Made by a program: the position numbers and the translations under genes. Of a stretch of 64,000 nucleotides of DNA, positions 18,264 through 27,924 are shown piece after piece. This stretch comes from Paraglaciecola sp. (lineage in GTDB: Bacteria > Pseudomonadota > Gammaproteobacteria > Enterobacterales > Alteromonadaceae): the NCBI GenBank assembly GCA_009993955.1, contig JAACSL010000005.1:62001-126000 (forward strand), in the 5' to 3' direction. Under the pieces are notes generated by a model, which was not told where the DNA came from, made no database searches, and worked only from the letters and a program-made list of their open reading frames with translations. Positions within the stretch are counted from its first letter, which is position 1. Each line of letters starts with the position of its first letter.

Positions 18264-19604
18264 GCCTAATTGCCCCAATCTTGCGCTTAACTCTTTAGTG
18301 ATAAGCTCTAAGCTCAAGTCTTCCCTGTTGTTGCTCAGTTCTGCTTGTCCGCCGTCACGGGCAGCAATTGTTTTATTGGTGTGATTGTTGCTGATTTTGA
18401 CATTTTTTGTTGAGGGGTAACGGTATTCAATTGCTCTTGGATAAGGGTTAGCCAAGTAGACCATGTTGTTGTCGATAATTGTGCCTGGACTGTCTTCGAT
18501 GATAATCCCCGTGTCTGCGCTTTTATCACCATTATCACTATGATAAATAAGATTATTGCGGATCACCCCAGCTAAATTGCTGTAACGAATATTAGGGTGT
18601 CGTGTTTTGTTGACTAGGCCAAAACCAATCCCACGATCAGAATCAACGATAATATTACCCTCTACCACATTATTCGAGGTGTTATTCCAAATATGGATGG
18701 CGTGTTCCGCTATACGGGCAGAAGGACTGGCAATATCTTTGAACAAATTGAAACGTATGTGCCAGTTGCGAATGCCATGCGCATCTAAACCACCAATGTA
18801 AAAATTAGGTCCAATGCCAGCGCTGTATTCAAAGCGGCAATATTCAATCAGTCCCGCATCGGAAAAAACATTTGGTGTATTTTTTTCATAACTGACTTTG
18901 ATTAACTGCTCATAGGCATCGCGCAAAATACAATTGCGCAATATTGGTAAGTCAGCATTTTTTTCGGCGGCTATTTGAATCAGATGATTGCCAGCCTGCT
19001 GCAAGGTGATGCCTTCTAAAACAAAACCAGAGGCATTAATTCTGAAAATATTCTCGACTCGACTGGCTTTTCGCATACCCGAGCCATTAATGATGACTTT
19101 ATTGGGATCGTTAGACGCCGATACGATCATCACATTCGGCACCTTAATAGTGAGTCCCCACTTAATTTGATAACTGCCATCATTTAATACGATCGCCCCA
19201 TTGCCACCAGCCTCAGCAATCTTTGCATAGGCCTTTAACAAGGCCTCGGAATTATTAACTTGATGAATGGTATAAGCAGCAGGAATCGGAACCCGAGCGT
19301 TACGAGGAATGTCCATGTGGGGATTAACGGGAATGTCAGTGTCATCAAAAGGCACAACATCGGGTAAGGCGGGGCCTGCAAGCGCCTGGTACACACGGGT
19401 GTTTTTTACCATTTCTGCAGCATCGGCGAGGGCTGGAGGCGTCGTTGTCACCGGCTGTGGCATAGACGACAAACCTGTCATGCCTGCGCTATTCGCCACG
19501 AAGTACAGCAGGGGCACCATGCCCAAGGTAAACCCCAACCCCCATAATGCCCCGTGTATGATCGTTTTTAATGACCAAAACAGCGGTCGCCATAGCCATT
19601 TCAT
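18255..19604 (-). CDS. Right-handed beta-helix protein with N-terminal membrane anchor
   Basis: 449-residue protein. An N-terminal hydrophobic region (about residues 5-40) would anchor it in the inner membrane. The body has repeating short beta-strand turns with Asn/Gly ladders (VIINGSGM, FVLEGITLQQAGNHLIQI, NVVEGNIIVDSD, GVIRNNLIYHSDNG, IIDNNMVYLANP), the pattern of pectate-lyase-like or chondroitinase-B-like beta-helices. It may be a lyase, epimerase or binding protein acting on the EPS; no catalytic set can be assigned. I use the ATG at 19604, four bases after the upstream stop; a longer form from 19661 would overlap the ligase gene. Confidence 0.65.
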   Translation of the reverse strand: MKWLWRPLFWSLKTIIHGALWGLGFTLGMVPLLYFVANSAGMTGLSSMPQPVTTTPPALADAAEMVKNTRVYQALAGPALPDVVPFDDTDIPVNPHMDIPRNARVPIPAAYTIHQVNNSEALLKAYAKIAEAGGNGAIVLNDGSYQIKWGLTIKVPNVMIVSASNDPNKVIINGSGMRKASRVENIFRINASGFVLEGITLQQAGNHLIQIAAEKNADLPILRNCILRDAYEQLIKVSYEKNTPNVFSDAGLIEYCRFEYSAGIGPNFYIGGLDAHGIRNWHIRFNLFKDIASPSARIAEHAIHIWNNTSNNVVEGNIIVDSDRGIGFGLVNKTRHPNIRYSNLAGVIRNNLIYHSDNGDKSADTGIIIEDSPGTIIDNNMVYLANPYPRAIEYRYPSTKNVKISNNHTNKTIAARDGGQAELSNNREDLSLELITKELSARLGQLGLN

Positions 19605-19608
19605 GGTG

Positions 19609-21897
19609 CTAAGCCTGGTGCACAGGTTGTGTTCTACGAGGCATTTTGGCCCTTGGAGCAATGGCTACAAATAATAGCGTGTAGAATAACCAACTGACGC
19701 GAGGTGAATCCAAGGGATCGCCAAACATGCCAAAAGATAAATAACCCGCTAACATGGCTGCCACACAAATGGTCAATTGGGGCGCGGTATTATCCTGTTT
19801 AACGATTCTTTTACCCACCACGAGTAACATCAGGAAAAAGAGCAATGATCCAAGCACGCCGAGCTGGTAGAAAACCGATAAATAGATGTTTTTAATGTGC
19901 CATTGTAAATGCTTAAAATCATGATAGAAAAACCAATGATCAAAACCCCGTTCAAATCCGGTGTTTTTCATGTACTCCAAACCAAGTTCATCCCGCAGAC
20001 CCACGTCATTGATATCTACTACATCGCCCCCCGTATTGTAGCGTATTGTCAGAGTCAGAGGGTGAGCTAAGGGACTGGAGGCTTGAATAAAATCGTGTAA
20101 TGGGTAAGAAACGCTATAGTCCTGCCAGACTGATGAAGCGTCGATATTCACCCAGGCGTTTTTACATGGCGTTTCCCAGCGATCGAATACAATAAGGTTT
20201 CGTCGACAAACCGATACATTTACTCTGACTTTTTTCTCAGCCTTGGCTTGCATATGCAGGATGTAAGTTCGCGCGGAGTTGAGCTGAATACGTTGACCAA
20301 TAATCAGATCACGTCCTGAGCCAATAGTTAAGAAGCTGCTGTCAGCTCCTTGTTTGATGGCAAAACTACCGATGCCCAATTGTATGTCTGGATGACGGAT
20401 TAAATTATTTTTTGGGAAACTTCCCCAGCCATTGCCCAACAATAGTTGTGTTGTGTCCCAGTCTGACGAGTCAAACACCCCCTGCCAATGATCCAAACGG
20501 ATTTGCCAGTCACTGCTCACTGTTTCTAAGCGATTTTGGATGCGATAACCACCGAGTACAACTGACGAAATCGCTGTGACAATTAATAGGCCAGTGACTG
20601 CGTAGAGTTGCACGGGATAATGTTTGACGGGTTGATAAACAAAGCGATAGGTGGCAATGCCTGCAATCAGCGCGGAAAGCCCTATCACCGCCACCAAACT
20701 TGCCGTGGAGTGGTCAACCCATTGGCTATCCAAATAACCATCAGTGGCAATGTAAACACACAAGGCCATCGATAAAGCGGCCCCAAACCAAATCGCCTTT
20801 GCGAGTTTTTGCCGATAAAAACTGAACAATAACATTGAAAACATAACAAAACTGCTTGCTACGACAGCATTAAAACCGGCAAAACGATACAAAACCACCG
20901 TTAAGCCAGCAATGAAGATATACAGTAGAATATCGGTATAGCTGAGACTTACAGCCCTCGCGCCGTCACGCCGTGCCTGTCGCCAATAAAGCCAAGCACA
21001 AACCACGAGACTGATACCACTGGCAAAATACGTAGCGCGAGTAAAACCAACCAAGACGGCGTATAACACTAAAGCAACAGCCAATAAGGCCAAGAGCTTA
21101 GGGATACTGCGTATAAAAATGAAAAAGCCCATTAAATTAAGCGGCAACAGCAACAAGTACCAGCCGTCAATACTTTCTCCACCAGTGTGCATATCTGCCA
21201 ATATGCCCGTGGTACGATAACTGGTGGCGAAGTCGAGAAATGAATTAACAACCTTGTAAAAACCCGCGCCACTGAAGAGCAGGTTAAGGGTATTCCTTTC
21301 CCACAGTACAATCACAAACAATAACAGACTAGCTATCCAAGCACCGATACTTAGGGTTTTTAATACCGCTTGGCTGTCCCTCTGCAATTCAAGGTTAAGA
21401 AATACCGCCAATAACAACGCTAACAGAATACCTTTGCCCACATACACACCAAAGGAGGCACTAAAATAGGGGTTACCCAAGCTAACACCGAGGGTTTCTT
21501 GCCATGACATAGCAACAAACGATAGGCAGGTTAAGGCACAAAACAACAGCGCCAGCCATGATGGTCGATTTATCTTGTCAGTCTGATACGCATAGTGCCC
21601 CAGCCAACCCAAGACACTGGTGAAGATGAAAAAATCAAATTCATTAAATAGAAAGCGTCCCGACCAAGGCGCAAGGTTTAGGCTCACACACAGCGCCGGC
21701 ATCACCAGCAACCACAACAGCGGAAAACGCAGTAATACTAAAAAATATATAATCAATCCAGCGGTCAGCAAAACTGGGCTTACCGGAAAGAGCCAAGCTT
21801 GATATGCAAGGCAAGCCATGCCAATGAGACAAAAAATCGACAGGGATGACAAACGGAATAAGTGAATAGGCTTTGTTGTCGCGATGCTAGCAGACAT
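19609..21897 (-). CDS. O-antigen ligase/polymerase-like protein with large inserted extracytoplasmic domain
   Basis: 762-residue membrane protein with about twelve hydrophobic segments. The Wzy-type loop begins with LLGNGWGSFP (about residue 500) and resumes with IKNIYLSVFYQLGVLGSLLFFLMLL (about 695-720). Between these, roughly 180 residues of soluble, beta-rich sequence are inserted, with RIQLNSARTYILHMQAK and VWQDYSVSYPL segments like those of carbohydrate-binding beta-sandwiches. The family is assigned from topology and these two loop motifs; the insert is unusual for the family as I know it. It is followed four bases later by the beta-helix gene, so they form an operon. Confidence 0.7.
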   Translation of the reverse strand: MSASIATTKPIHLFRLSSLSIFCLIGMACLAYQAWLFPVSPVLLTAGLIIYFLVLLRFPLLWLLVMPALCVSLNLAPWSGRFLFNEFDFFIFTSVLGWLGHYAYQTDKINRPSWLALLFCALTCLSFVAMSWQETLGVSLGNPYFSASFGVYVGKGILLALLLAVFLNLELQRDSQAVLKTLSIGAWIASLLLFVIVLWERNTLNLLFSGAGFYKVVNSFLDFATSYRTTGILADMHTGGESIDGWYLLLLPLNLMGFFIFIRSIPKLLALLAVALVLYAVLVGFTRATYFASGISLVVCAWLYWRQARRDGARAVSLSYTDILLYIFIAGLTVVLYRFAGFNAVVASSFVMFSMLLFSFYRQKLAKAIWFGAALSMALCVYIATDGYLDSQWVDHSTASLVAVIGLSALIAGIATYRFVYQPVKHYPVQLYAVTGLLIVTAISSVVLGGYRIQNRLETVSSDWQIRLDHWQGVFDSSDWDTTQLLLGNGWGSFPKNNLIRHPDIQLGIGSFAIKQGADSSFLTIGSGRDLIIGQRIQLNSARTYILHMQAKAEKKVRVNVSVCRRNLIVFDRWETPCKNAWVNIDASSVWQDYSVSYPLHDFIQASSPLAHPLTLTIRYNTGGDVVDINDVGLRDELGLEYMKNTGFERGFDHWFFYHDFKHLQWHIKNIYLSVFYQLGVLGSLLFFLMLLVVGKRIVKQDNTAPQLTICVAAMLAGYLSFGMFGDPLDSPRVSWLFYTLLFVAIAPRAKMPRRTQPVHQA

Positions 21898-22235
21898 GCT
21901 AACTCCCTCTGTTAGTTTTTAATTTACACTTTTTAGGATTAATTTAGCCGATTACGATGCACCAAGCGCAAGCACAATAGCATTTTTTAAAACAGTATGG
22001 CTAGGCTGCAATGCAGGGCACGGGTTTCTAATTTTGCAAGCTCAAGCATCTCAGCTGTCGTTGCAAAGGCAGTCATATAATGTTTTGATTGCTAGGCTTT
22101 TTTCGCCAAAAGCGCTACTCTTAGGCACGTTTTTTTGGGGTAGGCAAACGCTTCGAAACAACGTGGCTCGTTGGCAAGTACTGATGGAGCCTCGTCGTGT
22201 TTGTGGCACAGTTTAATTGAAAGAATACGGATCTT
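21898..22235. promoter_or_regulatory. Divergent intergenic region
   Basis: 338 bases between the minus-strand ligase operon and the plus-strand acyltransferase gene. The part next to 21900-21960 is AT-rich and suits promoters. A 60-codon open frame lies at 22034-22216, but it has no recognisable similarity, no good ribosome site and a poor composition, so I do not call it a gene. No RNA gene or repeat is apparent. Confidence 0.4.
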
Positions 22236-23269
22236 ATGACTCATCGAATAGCTTCAATGGATTTCTTGCGCGCAATCGCCATTTTGTCAGTGATGTTGGC
22301 TCATACGGTTTTATCTTATGGCGCCCCAGAAAGTCTCTCTATGTTGCAATTTGGTGGCACCGGAGTTGATCTCTTTTTTGTTTTGTCTGGATGGCTATTA
22401 GGCGGGCAACTATTCAAAGAGCTTAATCGCAGCCAAAGCATAGACGTCAAAAGATTTTGGATCAGGCGTTGGATGCGCACACTACCTGCTTATTACGCCG
22501 TGCTTTGCCTAACTATCGTGCAGTTGTACTTAACTAAAAACAATTTTAGCTTCCCCTTTGCCTATCTGTTCTTCCTGCAAAATTATGATGCTCCTTTGCA
22601 TTTTTTCAGTATCAGCTGGTCGCTGTGTGTCGAAGAACAATTTTATTTATGTGTCGCCCCTTTACTCTTATTCTCTAGAAAATTAGGCAAACACCCCACC
22701 ACTTTGCTGCTGGTATTACTTTTAATTATGCCAGAAGTCTTTCGGCAACTAGAATGGTATGGACATAAAAACGAAACACACGTGCGCCTTGATGGTTGTG
22801 TAATGGGTGTGATGTTAGCCAATCTAAAATACAACTATGTACGCGGCTGGCAGTGGCTGACCAAGCACATCACACCGATATTTGTGTTCAGTGTCTTTTA
22901 TTATTTGTTTACGTATTACGCTAAAACCAATAGTGCATTGACATTCCTCATTCCCGGCAAATTCATACTGGCCTGTATGTTTGGTATTTGGGTGGTGTTT
23001 GCTAACGCGGATCACCCTGCGCTCAAATACTCTAAAGTGTGGGGGCAAACTATATCGCCACGCGGGCGTATTCGTTATATTTATTACATCCAGAAGCCTT
23101 GGCCGCGATGCGTAAATTTTTATCAGACATCCATTTTATCGGGTATTTCTGTGGCTGTTTACTACTCTCTATGCTGCTCGCTGAATGTTTGTATCGGATT
23201 ATTGAAAAGCCCTTTATGGATATGCGCGAGAAAGTCAGTGCAGCGAAAAGTTCTGAGGTTTTGGTTTAG
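22236..23269 (+). pseudogene. Acyltransferase family 3 gene with a one-base frameshift
   Basis: The first 268 codons encode an acyltransferase-3 membrane protein (MDFLRAIAILSVMLAHTV, LFFVLSGWLLGG, SWSLCVEEQFYL). At the G-run 23041-23045 the natural C-terminus continues in another frame: bases 23042-23269 encode GANYIATRAYSLYLLHPEA and a last membrane segment LLSMLLAECLYRIIEKPF, exactly what the family has there. The undisturbed frame instead runs into unrelated sequence to 23312. Restoring a sixth G joins the halves as VWGANYIATRAYSLYL. It is either an inactivated gene, a phase-variable tract or a sequencing error. The first codons and the other three membrane acyltransferases of the locus are intact. 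Confidence 0.85.
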
Positions 23270-23313
23270 TTTCGACATCAAGCCATCGAGTTTAGACATA
23301 AGTGAAGAATAAT

Positions 23314-24093
23314 ATGCAACTAGGTATCGTCCTGCCTCTCAAATCGAAACAGATATCCAAAAGCTGGGATACCACGTGTGCCGCTTTAAAGCGGACCTTG
23401 GATTCATTATTACAGCAGAGTAATCAGCAATTCCGCATTGCCATTGGCGGCCACGAAAAACCTGAATTTTTATCGTCAGCACCCTACCAACATATTGTGT
23501 TTGTTACCGTGCCTATTGCGCCGCCAGACCGATCTCATCCAGAGTTCAGTCACAAACATCTTATTCGGGATAAAAATTTTAAAATTGCCTTTGCTATCGA
23601 CGCCTTGAAAAAGACCGGAGACATAGACTACTGGTATCAACTTGATGCTGATGACGTTTTGCACATTGATTTTGTTAATAAAATTCAAGTGGTTGACGGA
23701 CATGCCGGTGCCGTTATTGAGGGTGGCTTTATCTTTTACCCTCACCAGAAACGCGCAATCGGCACGCAACAGATGTCACAATATTGTGGCTCGACTTCAA
23801 TTATTGCTGATCAATACATGACACTGCCTGCTATGCTTGACGACACAACATTGACGCAAATTCCTTGGGCACGGTATCCGCACATGGCCATGGCAAATTT
23901 TTTTAAAGATGAATTAAACACCACTTATTTGACGTTAAAGGAACCTTTGATTGGCTATATGCTCGCCACGGGTGACAATATCAGTGACAAGTGGCGAGAC
24001 AGCCCGCTGAAAGTTTTAAAAGCAGCATTGCGACCCTACTTGAAAGGTAAGATAATTTCCAAACAAATGTATCAAGAATTTGGAATACGCTAG
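23314..24093 (+). CDS. Glycosyltransferase family 2-like protein
   Basis: 259-residue GT-A-like protein with the opening strand LGIVLPLKSKQ, an LDSLLQQSNQQFRIAIGGHE segment and the metal motif LDADDVLHID at about residues 108-117. It resembles the protein encoded at 1072-1956 in layout (YCGST motif, late GDNISDKWR segment), so the two are probably paralogues. I chose the ATG at 23314, with GAAGAA upstream; a GTG at 23302 is also in frame. It begins 45 bases after the end of the disrupted acyltransferase. Sugar specificity is unknown. Confidence 0.65.
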   Translation: MQLGIVLPLKSKQISKSWDTTCAALKRTLDSLLQQSNQQFRIAIGGHEKPEFLSSAPYQHIVFVTVPIAPPDRSHPEFSHKHLIRDKNFKIAFAIDALKKTGDIDYWYQLDADDVLHIDFVNKIQVVDGHAGAVIEGGFIFYPHQKRAIGTQQMSQYCGSTSIIADQYMTLPAMLDDTTLTQIPWARYPHMAMANFFKDELNTTYLTLKEPLIGYMLATGDNISDKWRDSPLKVLKAALRPYLKGKIISKQMYQEFGIR

Positions 24094-24107
24094 ACCCACA
24101 GAAATCG

Positions 24108-24134
24108 TTGCCGCCAACACGTCATCGGCGGCAA
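24108..24134 (+). terminator. Stem-loop after GT2-like gene
   Basis: A perfect 8-bp stem, TTGCCGCC at 24108-24115 and GGCGGCAA at 24127-24134, with an 11-base loop lies 15 bases after the stop codon. It has no long T-run behind it, so it is either a weak terminator or an mRNA-stabilising hairpin between two genes of the same run. Confidence 0.4.
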
Positions 24135-24189
24135 GTTCTTGTTCAGGTTGGTTTGAGTCAGCAATAAACAGTATGGAAAAACAAAACGC

Positions 24190-25230
24190 ATGACAATGTG
24201 GGCAATTCCCCGACACGGCGCCTATACCGACCCTCTGTATCAGGGCATGGAAGCAAAAGGAGTCTCAGTTAAGAGTGGTCAATTCTCTTTTGCTTGGGTC
24301 AAAAACAAAGTGCTACGTGGCGACATTGTGCATATTCATTGGCCCTCATACGGCTATCCAGATAAAGGATCGACGTGGTATATTGCTGTTGGTTTTTTTA
24401 AATTTTGTTTATTGCTTAGCTTCATCAAGTTAAAAGGCGCGCGCCTGTGGTGGACTGCGCATAACTTGTTGCCACATGAACCTTGTCGTTTTCCTTTTGT
24501 TGATAAGCTTGGACGGCATGTAGTGATTTTTTTCAGTGAAAAAATATTTGTGCACGGTGAAGAAGCCAAAGCCGTGTTAAGTCAGAATTTTCATCGCGTC
24601 ATTGGTAAAACCACTAGCCTGCCACATGGCCATTGGATCGGGTACTACGGTGACCTGGTAGACAAACAACAGGCGAAACTTGCATTAGGTATCGCCGCGT
24701 ACAAACATGTATTTTTATTGTTTGGTCAATTAAAACCCTACAAAAACGTAGAAGGTTTGATTCGTGCTTTTGCTTTGTTGCAACGCGAGGACAGCTTATT
24801 GCTGATCGCTGGGCGGTTTACCGATCCTGATTATCAACAAGGCATTGTTGAACTGACATCCACACAGCCGCATATACGCTTAGACGCGGGTTTTATTGAT
24901 GATGATAAAGTGCCCTACTATTTCGCCAGCGCTGATGCGATGTGCATGCCGTACACGGAAATTCTCACCTCTGGTACAGCCATGTTGTCCATGAGTTATG
25001 GCCGGCCGATTATCTCCATTAACAAAGGTTATTTGCGGGATGTCATCATACCGGACACGGGTATGTTGCTCGAATCCATTGCCCCCGAGCAACTTGCCGA
25101 TGCGATGCAAAAAACCGTTGGCCTTGCATGGAACGAACAAAAGATCGTCGAACATGTCAGACAGTTTACCTTTGCTGATGCTGCTCAAACATTGCTGAAT
25201 GCCCATAATGAACACGGTCAAGGGATTTAA
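24190..25230 (+). CDS. Glycosyltransferase (GT4-like)
   Basis: 346-residue GT-B type glycosyltransferase. The N-terminal domain has DIVHIHWPSYGYPD and WWTAHNLLPHEP, and the C-terminal domain has FGQLKPYKNVEGLIRAF, LLIAGRFTDPDYQ, ASADAMCMPYTEILTSGTAML and ISINKGYLRDVI, the donor-site order of GT4 enzymes. The TS-G-TAML segment in place of the usual EG-PL is like beta-mannosyl or related transferases in EPS clusters. Its stop overlaps the flippase start (TAATG). The ATG at 24190 is used. Confidence 0.78.
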   Translation: MTMWAIPRHGAYTDPLYQGMEAKGVSVKSGQFSFAWVKNKVLRGDIVHIHWPSYGYPDKGSTWYIAVGFFKFCLLLSFIKLKGARLWWTAHNLLPHEPCRFPFVDKLGRHVVIFFSEKIFVHGEEAKAVLSQNFHRVIGKTTSLPHGHWIGYYGDLVDKQQAKLALGIAAYKHVFLLFGQLKPYKNVEGLIRAFALLQREDSLLLIAGRFTDPDYQQGIVELTSTQPHIRLDAGFIDDDKVPYYFASADAMCMPYTEILTSGTAMLSMSYGRPIISINKGYLRDVIIPDTGMLLESIAPEQLADAMQKTVGLAWNEQKIVEHVRQFTFADAAQTLLNAHNEHGQGI

Positions 25231-26681
25231 TGAGTAACATCCGCAAAGCCTTGGGGTTTTCGTTAGTTTCAAAGTATCTAAATCAAGCTGTCACAATGCT
25301 TTCCATTGTGTTTGTGGCGCGCATGTTAACCCCTGCAGAACTGGGCATTTTTTCCATTGCTAGTGCCATAGCTCTGATTATCGCTGAATTTAAAAGCTTT
25401 GGAGTGGGCGCTTATTTAATTCGCTCTGATCATCTTGATGAGAGTCTGGTGGCTCGAGCGTTGGGCTTGAATGGTTTAATTTCTTGGTCAGCCGGCTTGG
25501 CGGTATTTTTTGGTGCATGGGCCATCGAAAGTTTCTATCAAAAGCCAGATATTGCCATTTTATTGCAAATCCTCTCCATCAGTTTCTTTTTGAACCCTCA
25601 TGCTGGCACGGCTCGCTCCCTGATGGAGCGTAATTTCATGTTCGACCGTTTATTGATCGTGGATACAGTGACCAATTTAGTGCGCTTTGGGCTGACCATT
25701 GGCCTTATCTTTGCCGATTTAAGCTATTTCGCTCTCGCCATTGCGACCTCGGCCGGTTATGTCTGTGAAATACTTTTACTGTTGTATTTTAAACCGCCTT
25801 TTTTTGTATTTATGCCACATTTCAGGCAACTTTCAGGGCTCGCCAAATTTGGTGTATTTGTGACCGTTGCCCAATTTTTCCGCACCTTAAACAACAATGT
25901 GCCCGAGTTGATCATTGGTAAGTTGGGCAGCTCGGCCCAGGTTGCTTATTTTTCTCGCGCACTGGGTTTATTGAGTTTTTTAAACATGACCATCACCAGT
26001 GGGATTCGCCCAGTCATCATCCCGTATTTAGCCAGTAAAAAACGTGAAGGTCAGAGCCCAGGCACCGCATACCTGCACGCCTCGCAACTAATCGCCTGTA
26101 TCGTTATTCCCATTATTGCTGTTTTCAGTTATGCCAGTACAAGTGTGATTATTTTTATGTTTGGTGATCAGTGGCAGGCCAGTACCAGCATATTAAGTAT
26201 CCTCGCTTGCGCTTATGGCCTGCGTATTGTTCACACACTAAGTCCACAATTACTTGTTACCAGCGGCCTTGAAAAACACTTATTAGTCAAGGATTCTTGC
26301 ATTTTGCTGCTGACTATTGGCCTTGCAACGTTTGCCTACCCTTATGGTTTGGATATGGTGGCTTGGTCGGTAGTGTGCTCAGCCACCACCAATATCATTG
26401 TACTGACAATTATGTTGCACATTTTTCTCGATATTCCCGTGTTAGCTCAGTTGAAAAATCAAGTGCCCAACGCCCTACTTACTGGCGTTGTTTTATGTGC
26501 TACTTTTTTGCTTGACCATTTTGTCATGCGTTTAAATGCCAGCCAGCCCTTTGTAGAGGTGTTGGTATTGGGTATGTATTGTGCCGTGGTTTGGTTTGCC
26601 ACTATTTTTGTCATCAGGCACCCTTTGCGCCTGGAAATTTCTGGTTTAGCCAACAATTTAATGAAACGATTTAACAGGTAG
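25230..26681 (+). CDS. Wzx-like lipopolysaccharide/EPS flippase
   Basis: 483-residue protein with about twelve to fourteen membrane segments, of the polysaccharide transporter (PST/MATE-like) family. The N-terminus KALGFSLVSKYLNQAVTMLSIVFVARMLTPAELGIFSIA is typical. Such proteins flip undecaprenyl-linked oligosaccharide across the inner membrane. It is the only flippase in the window, so it is probably the one serving the whole locus. It overlaps the GT by one base, and the next GT begins six bases after its stop. Confidence 0.88.
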   Translation: MSNIRKALGFSLVSKYLNQAVTMLSIVFVARMLTPAELGIFSIASAIALIIAEFKSFGVGAYLIRSDHLDESLVARALGLNGLISWSAGLAVFFGAWAIESFYQKPDIAILLQILSISFFLNPHAGTARSLMERNFMFDRLLIVDTVTNLVRFGLTIGLIFADLSYFALAIATSAGYVCEILLLLYFKPPFFVFMPHFRQLSGLAKFGVFVTVAQFFRTLNNNVPELIIGKLGSSAQVAYFSRALGLLSFLNMTITSGIRPVIIPYLASKKREGQSPGTAYLHASQLIACIVIPIIAVFSYASTSVIIFMFGDQWQASTSILSILACAYGLRIVHTLSPQLLVTSGLEKHLLVKDSCILLLTIGLATFAYPYGLDMVAWSVVCSATTNIIVLTIMLHIFLDIPVLAQLKNQVPNALLTGVVLCATFLLDHFVMRLNASQPFVEVLVLGMYCAVVWFATIFVIRHPLRLEISGLANNLMKRFNR

Positions 26682-26687
26682 CTAACA

Positions 26688-27911
26688 TTGAATATTCTTG
26701 TTTTGGCACATCGCATACCATTTCCTCCAAACAAGGGGGAGAAGATCCGCACCTTCCACCAGATAAAATATTTGCACGAGTTAGGCCACCAAATAACGGT
26801 AGTCTGCCCCTTTGATGATGTAAAAGACCCAGAGTACGCCAAAGCCCTACAGAGTCGTTATTGTCAGCAAGCGCATGGAGAAAAGTTAGGTTCCAAGTAT
26901 CCGCGCTTATTAAGCGGCCTATTGCGTGGGCAAGCACTGAGTGTGGCTAATTTTTATCAAGCTACATTGCAAACTAAAGTCGACGCGCTATTGCAACAAA
27001 ACCCAGATGCCGTGTTGTGCACGGCATCGAGCATGGCAGCCTATATTTTTAACTCGTCCGTTTATGCAAGCCTAAAAAAGCCGCCACGTTTATACATGGA
27101 CTTTATGGACTTAGACTCAGACAAATGGCGGCAGTACGCGGCTAAGGCATCGGGTCTTAAACGTTGGATTTTTAGCCGTGAAGCTCGACTAGTTGGCAAC
27201 TTTGAAAAACGTATTGCTGAACAGTTTTCAGCTTGCTTCTTTATTACAGAAACCGAGTGCCAAATGTTCAGGCAACAAAACGGCGATATCGGGCAGATTT
27301 ATGCGGTGGAGAATGGTTTGGACACCGATGCGTTTCATCCACCGTTGCAGGCATCGAATCATGACAAACCCGTATTTTTATTCACAGGTGTGATGGATTA
27401 TGCCCCGAATATCGATGCGGCTCTGTGGTTTGTTGACAATGTTTGGCAAAGCATCCGATCGCGGTGGCCAAATGCTGAATTCATTATTGCAGGTATGAAC
27501 CCTTCAGCAAAAATCCAATCATTCCATCAAAAAGATGGCGTTCTAGTCACTGGCTTCGTCGACGATATACTGCCGTATTATCATCAGGCGACTATTTTTG
27601 TCGCGCCGTTTCGCATCGCTCGTGGTGTGCAGAATAAAATTTTGCAAGCGTTTGCCTGTGGCCTGCCGGTGGTCACAACGCCCATGGGGGCAGAGGGTAT
27701 AAAATGTGCTGACGGATTCAGTATTTTAATTGCTGAATCGCCTCAACAGTTTTTTGCGCAGATTGAAAGGCTGATAGTCGATGCCGAACACCATCGTAAG
27801 ATTACCGAGCAAGCCTTGCACGTCATCGACTCTCAGTACAAGTGGGAAGCACTGCTGGATCCCATGGTGAACGTCTTGCAAGGCTGCCATCCAACAAGTA
27901 AACAATCCTGA
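26688..27911 (+). CDS. GT4 sugar transferase, XrtA/PEP-CTERM associated (Stp1-like)
   Basis: 407-residue GT4 enzyme with the signature N-terminus LVLAHRIPFPPNKGEKIRTFH of the PEP-CTERM/EpsH1-associated sugar transferase family 1 (TIGR03087-like). The C-terminal domain has FTGVMDYAPNIDAALWF, FIIAGMNPSAKI and APFRIARGVQNKILQAFACGLPVV, the conserved donor site. It begins with a TTG codon preceded by AGGTAG, and no better start exists in frame. It strengthens the assignment of the locus to the exosortase A class. Confidence 0.85.
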   Translation: MNILVLAHRIPFPPNKGEKIRTFHQIKYLHELGHQITVVCPFDDVKDPEYAKALQSRYCQQAHGEKLGSKYPRLLSGLLRGQALSVANFYQATLQTKVDALLQQNPDAVLCTASSMAAYIFNSSVYASLKKPPRLYMDFMDLDSDKWRQYAAKASGLKRWIFSREARLVGNFEKRIAEQFSACFFITETECQMFRQQNGDIGQIYAVENGLDTDAFHPPLQASNHDKPVFLFTGVMDYAPNIDAALWFVDNVWQSIRSRWPNAEFIIAGMNPSAKIQSFHQKDGVLVTGFVDDILPYYHQATIFVAPFRIARGVQNKILQAFACGLPVVTTPMGAEGIKCADGFSILIAESPQQFFAQIERLIVDAEHHRKITEQALHVIDSQYKWEALLDPMVNVLQGCHPTSKQS

Positions 27912-27924
27912 TAACGAGAGCATC

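Noticed and set aside
22034-22216. 60-codon open frame in the divergent region
   Set aside because: No similarity or good ribosome site, and it sits where promoters are expected.
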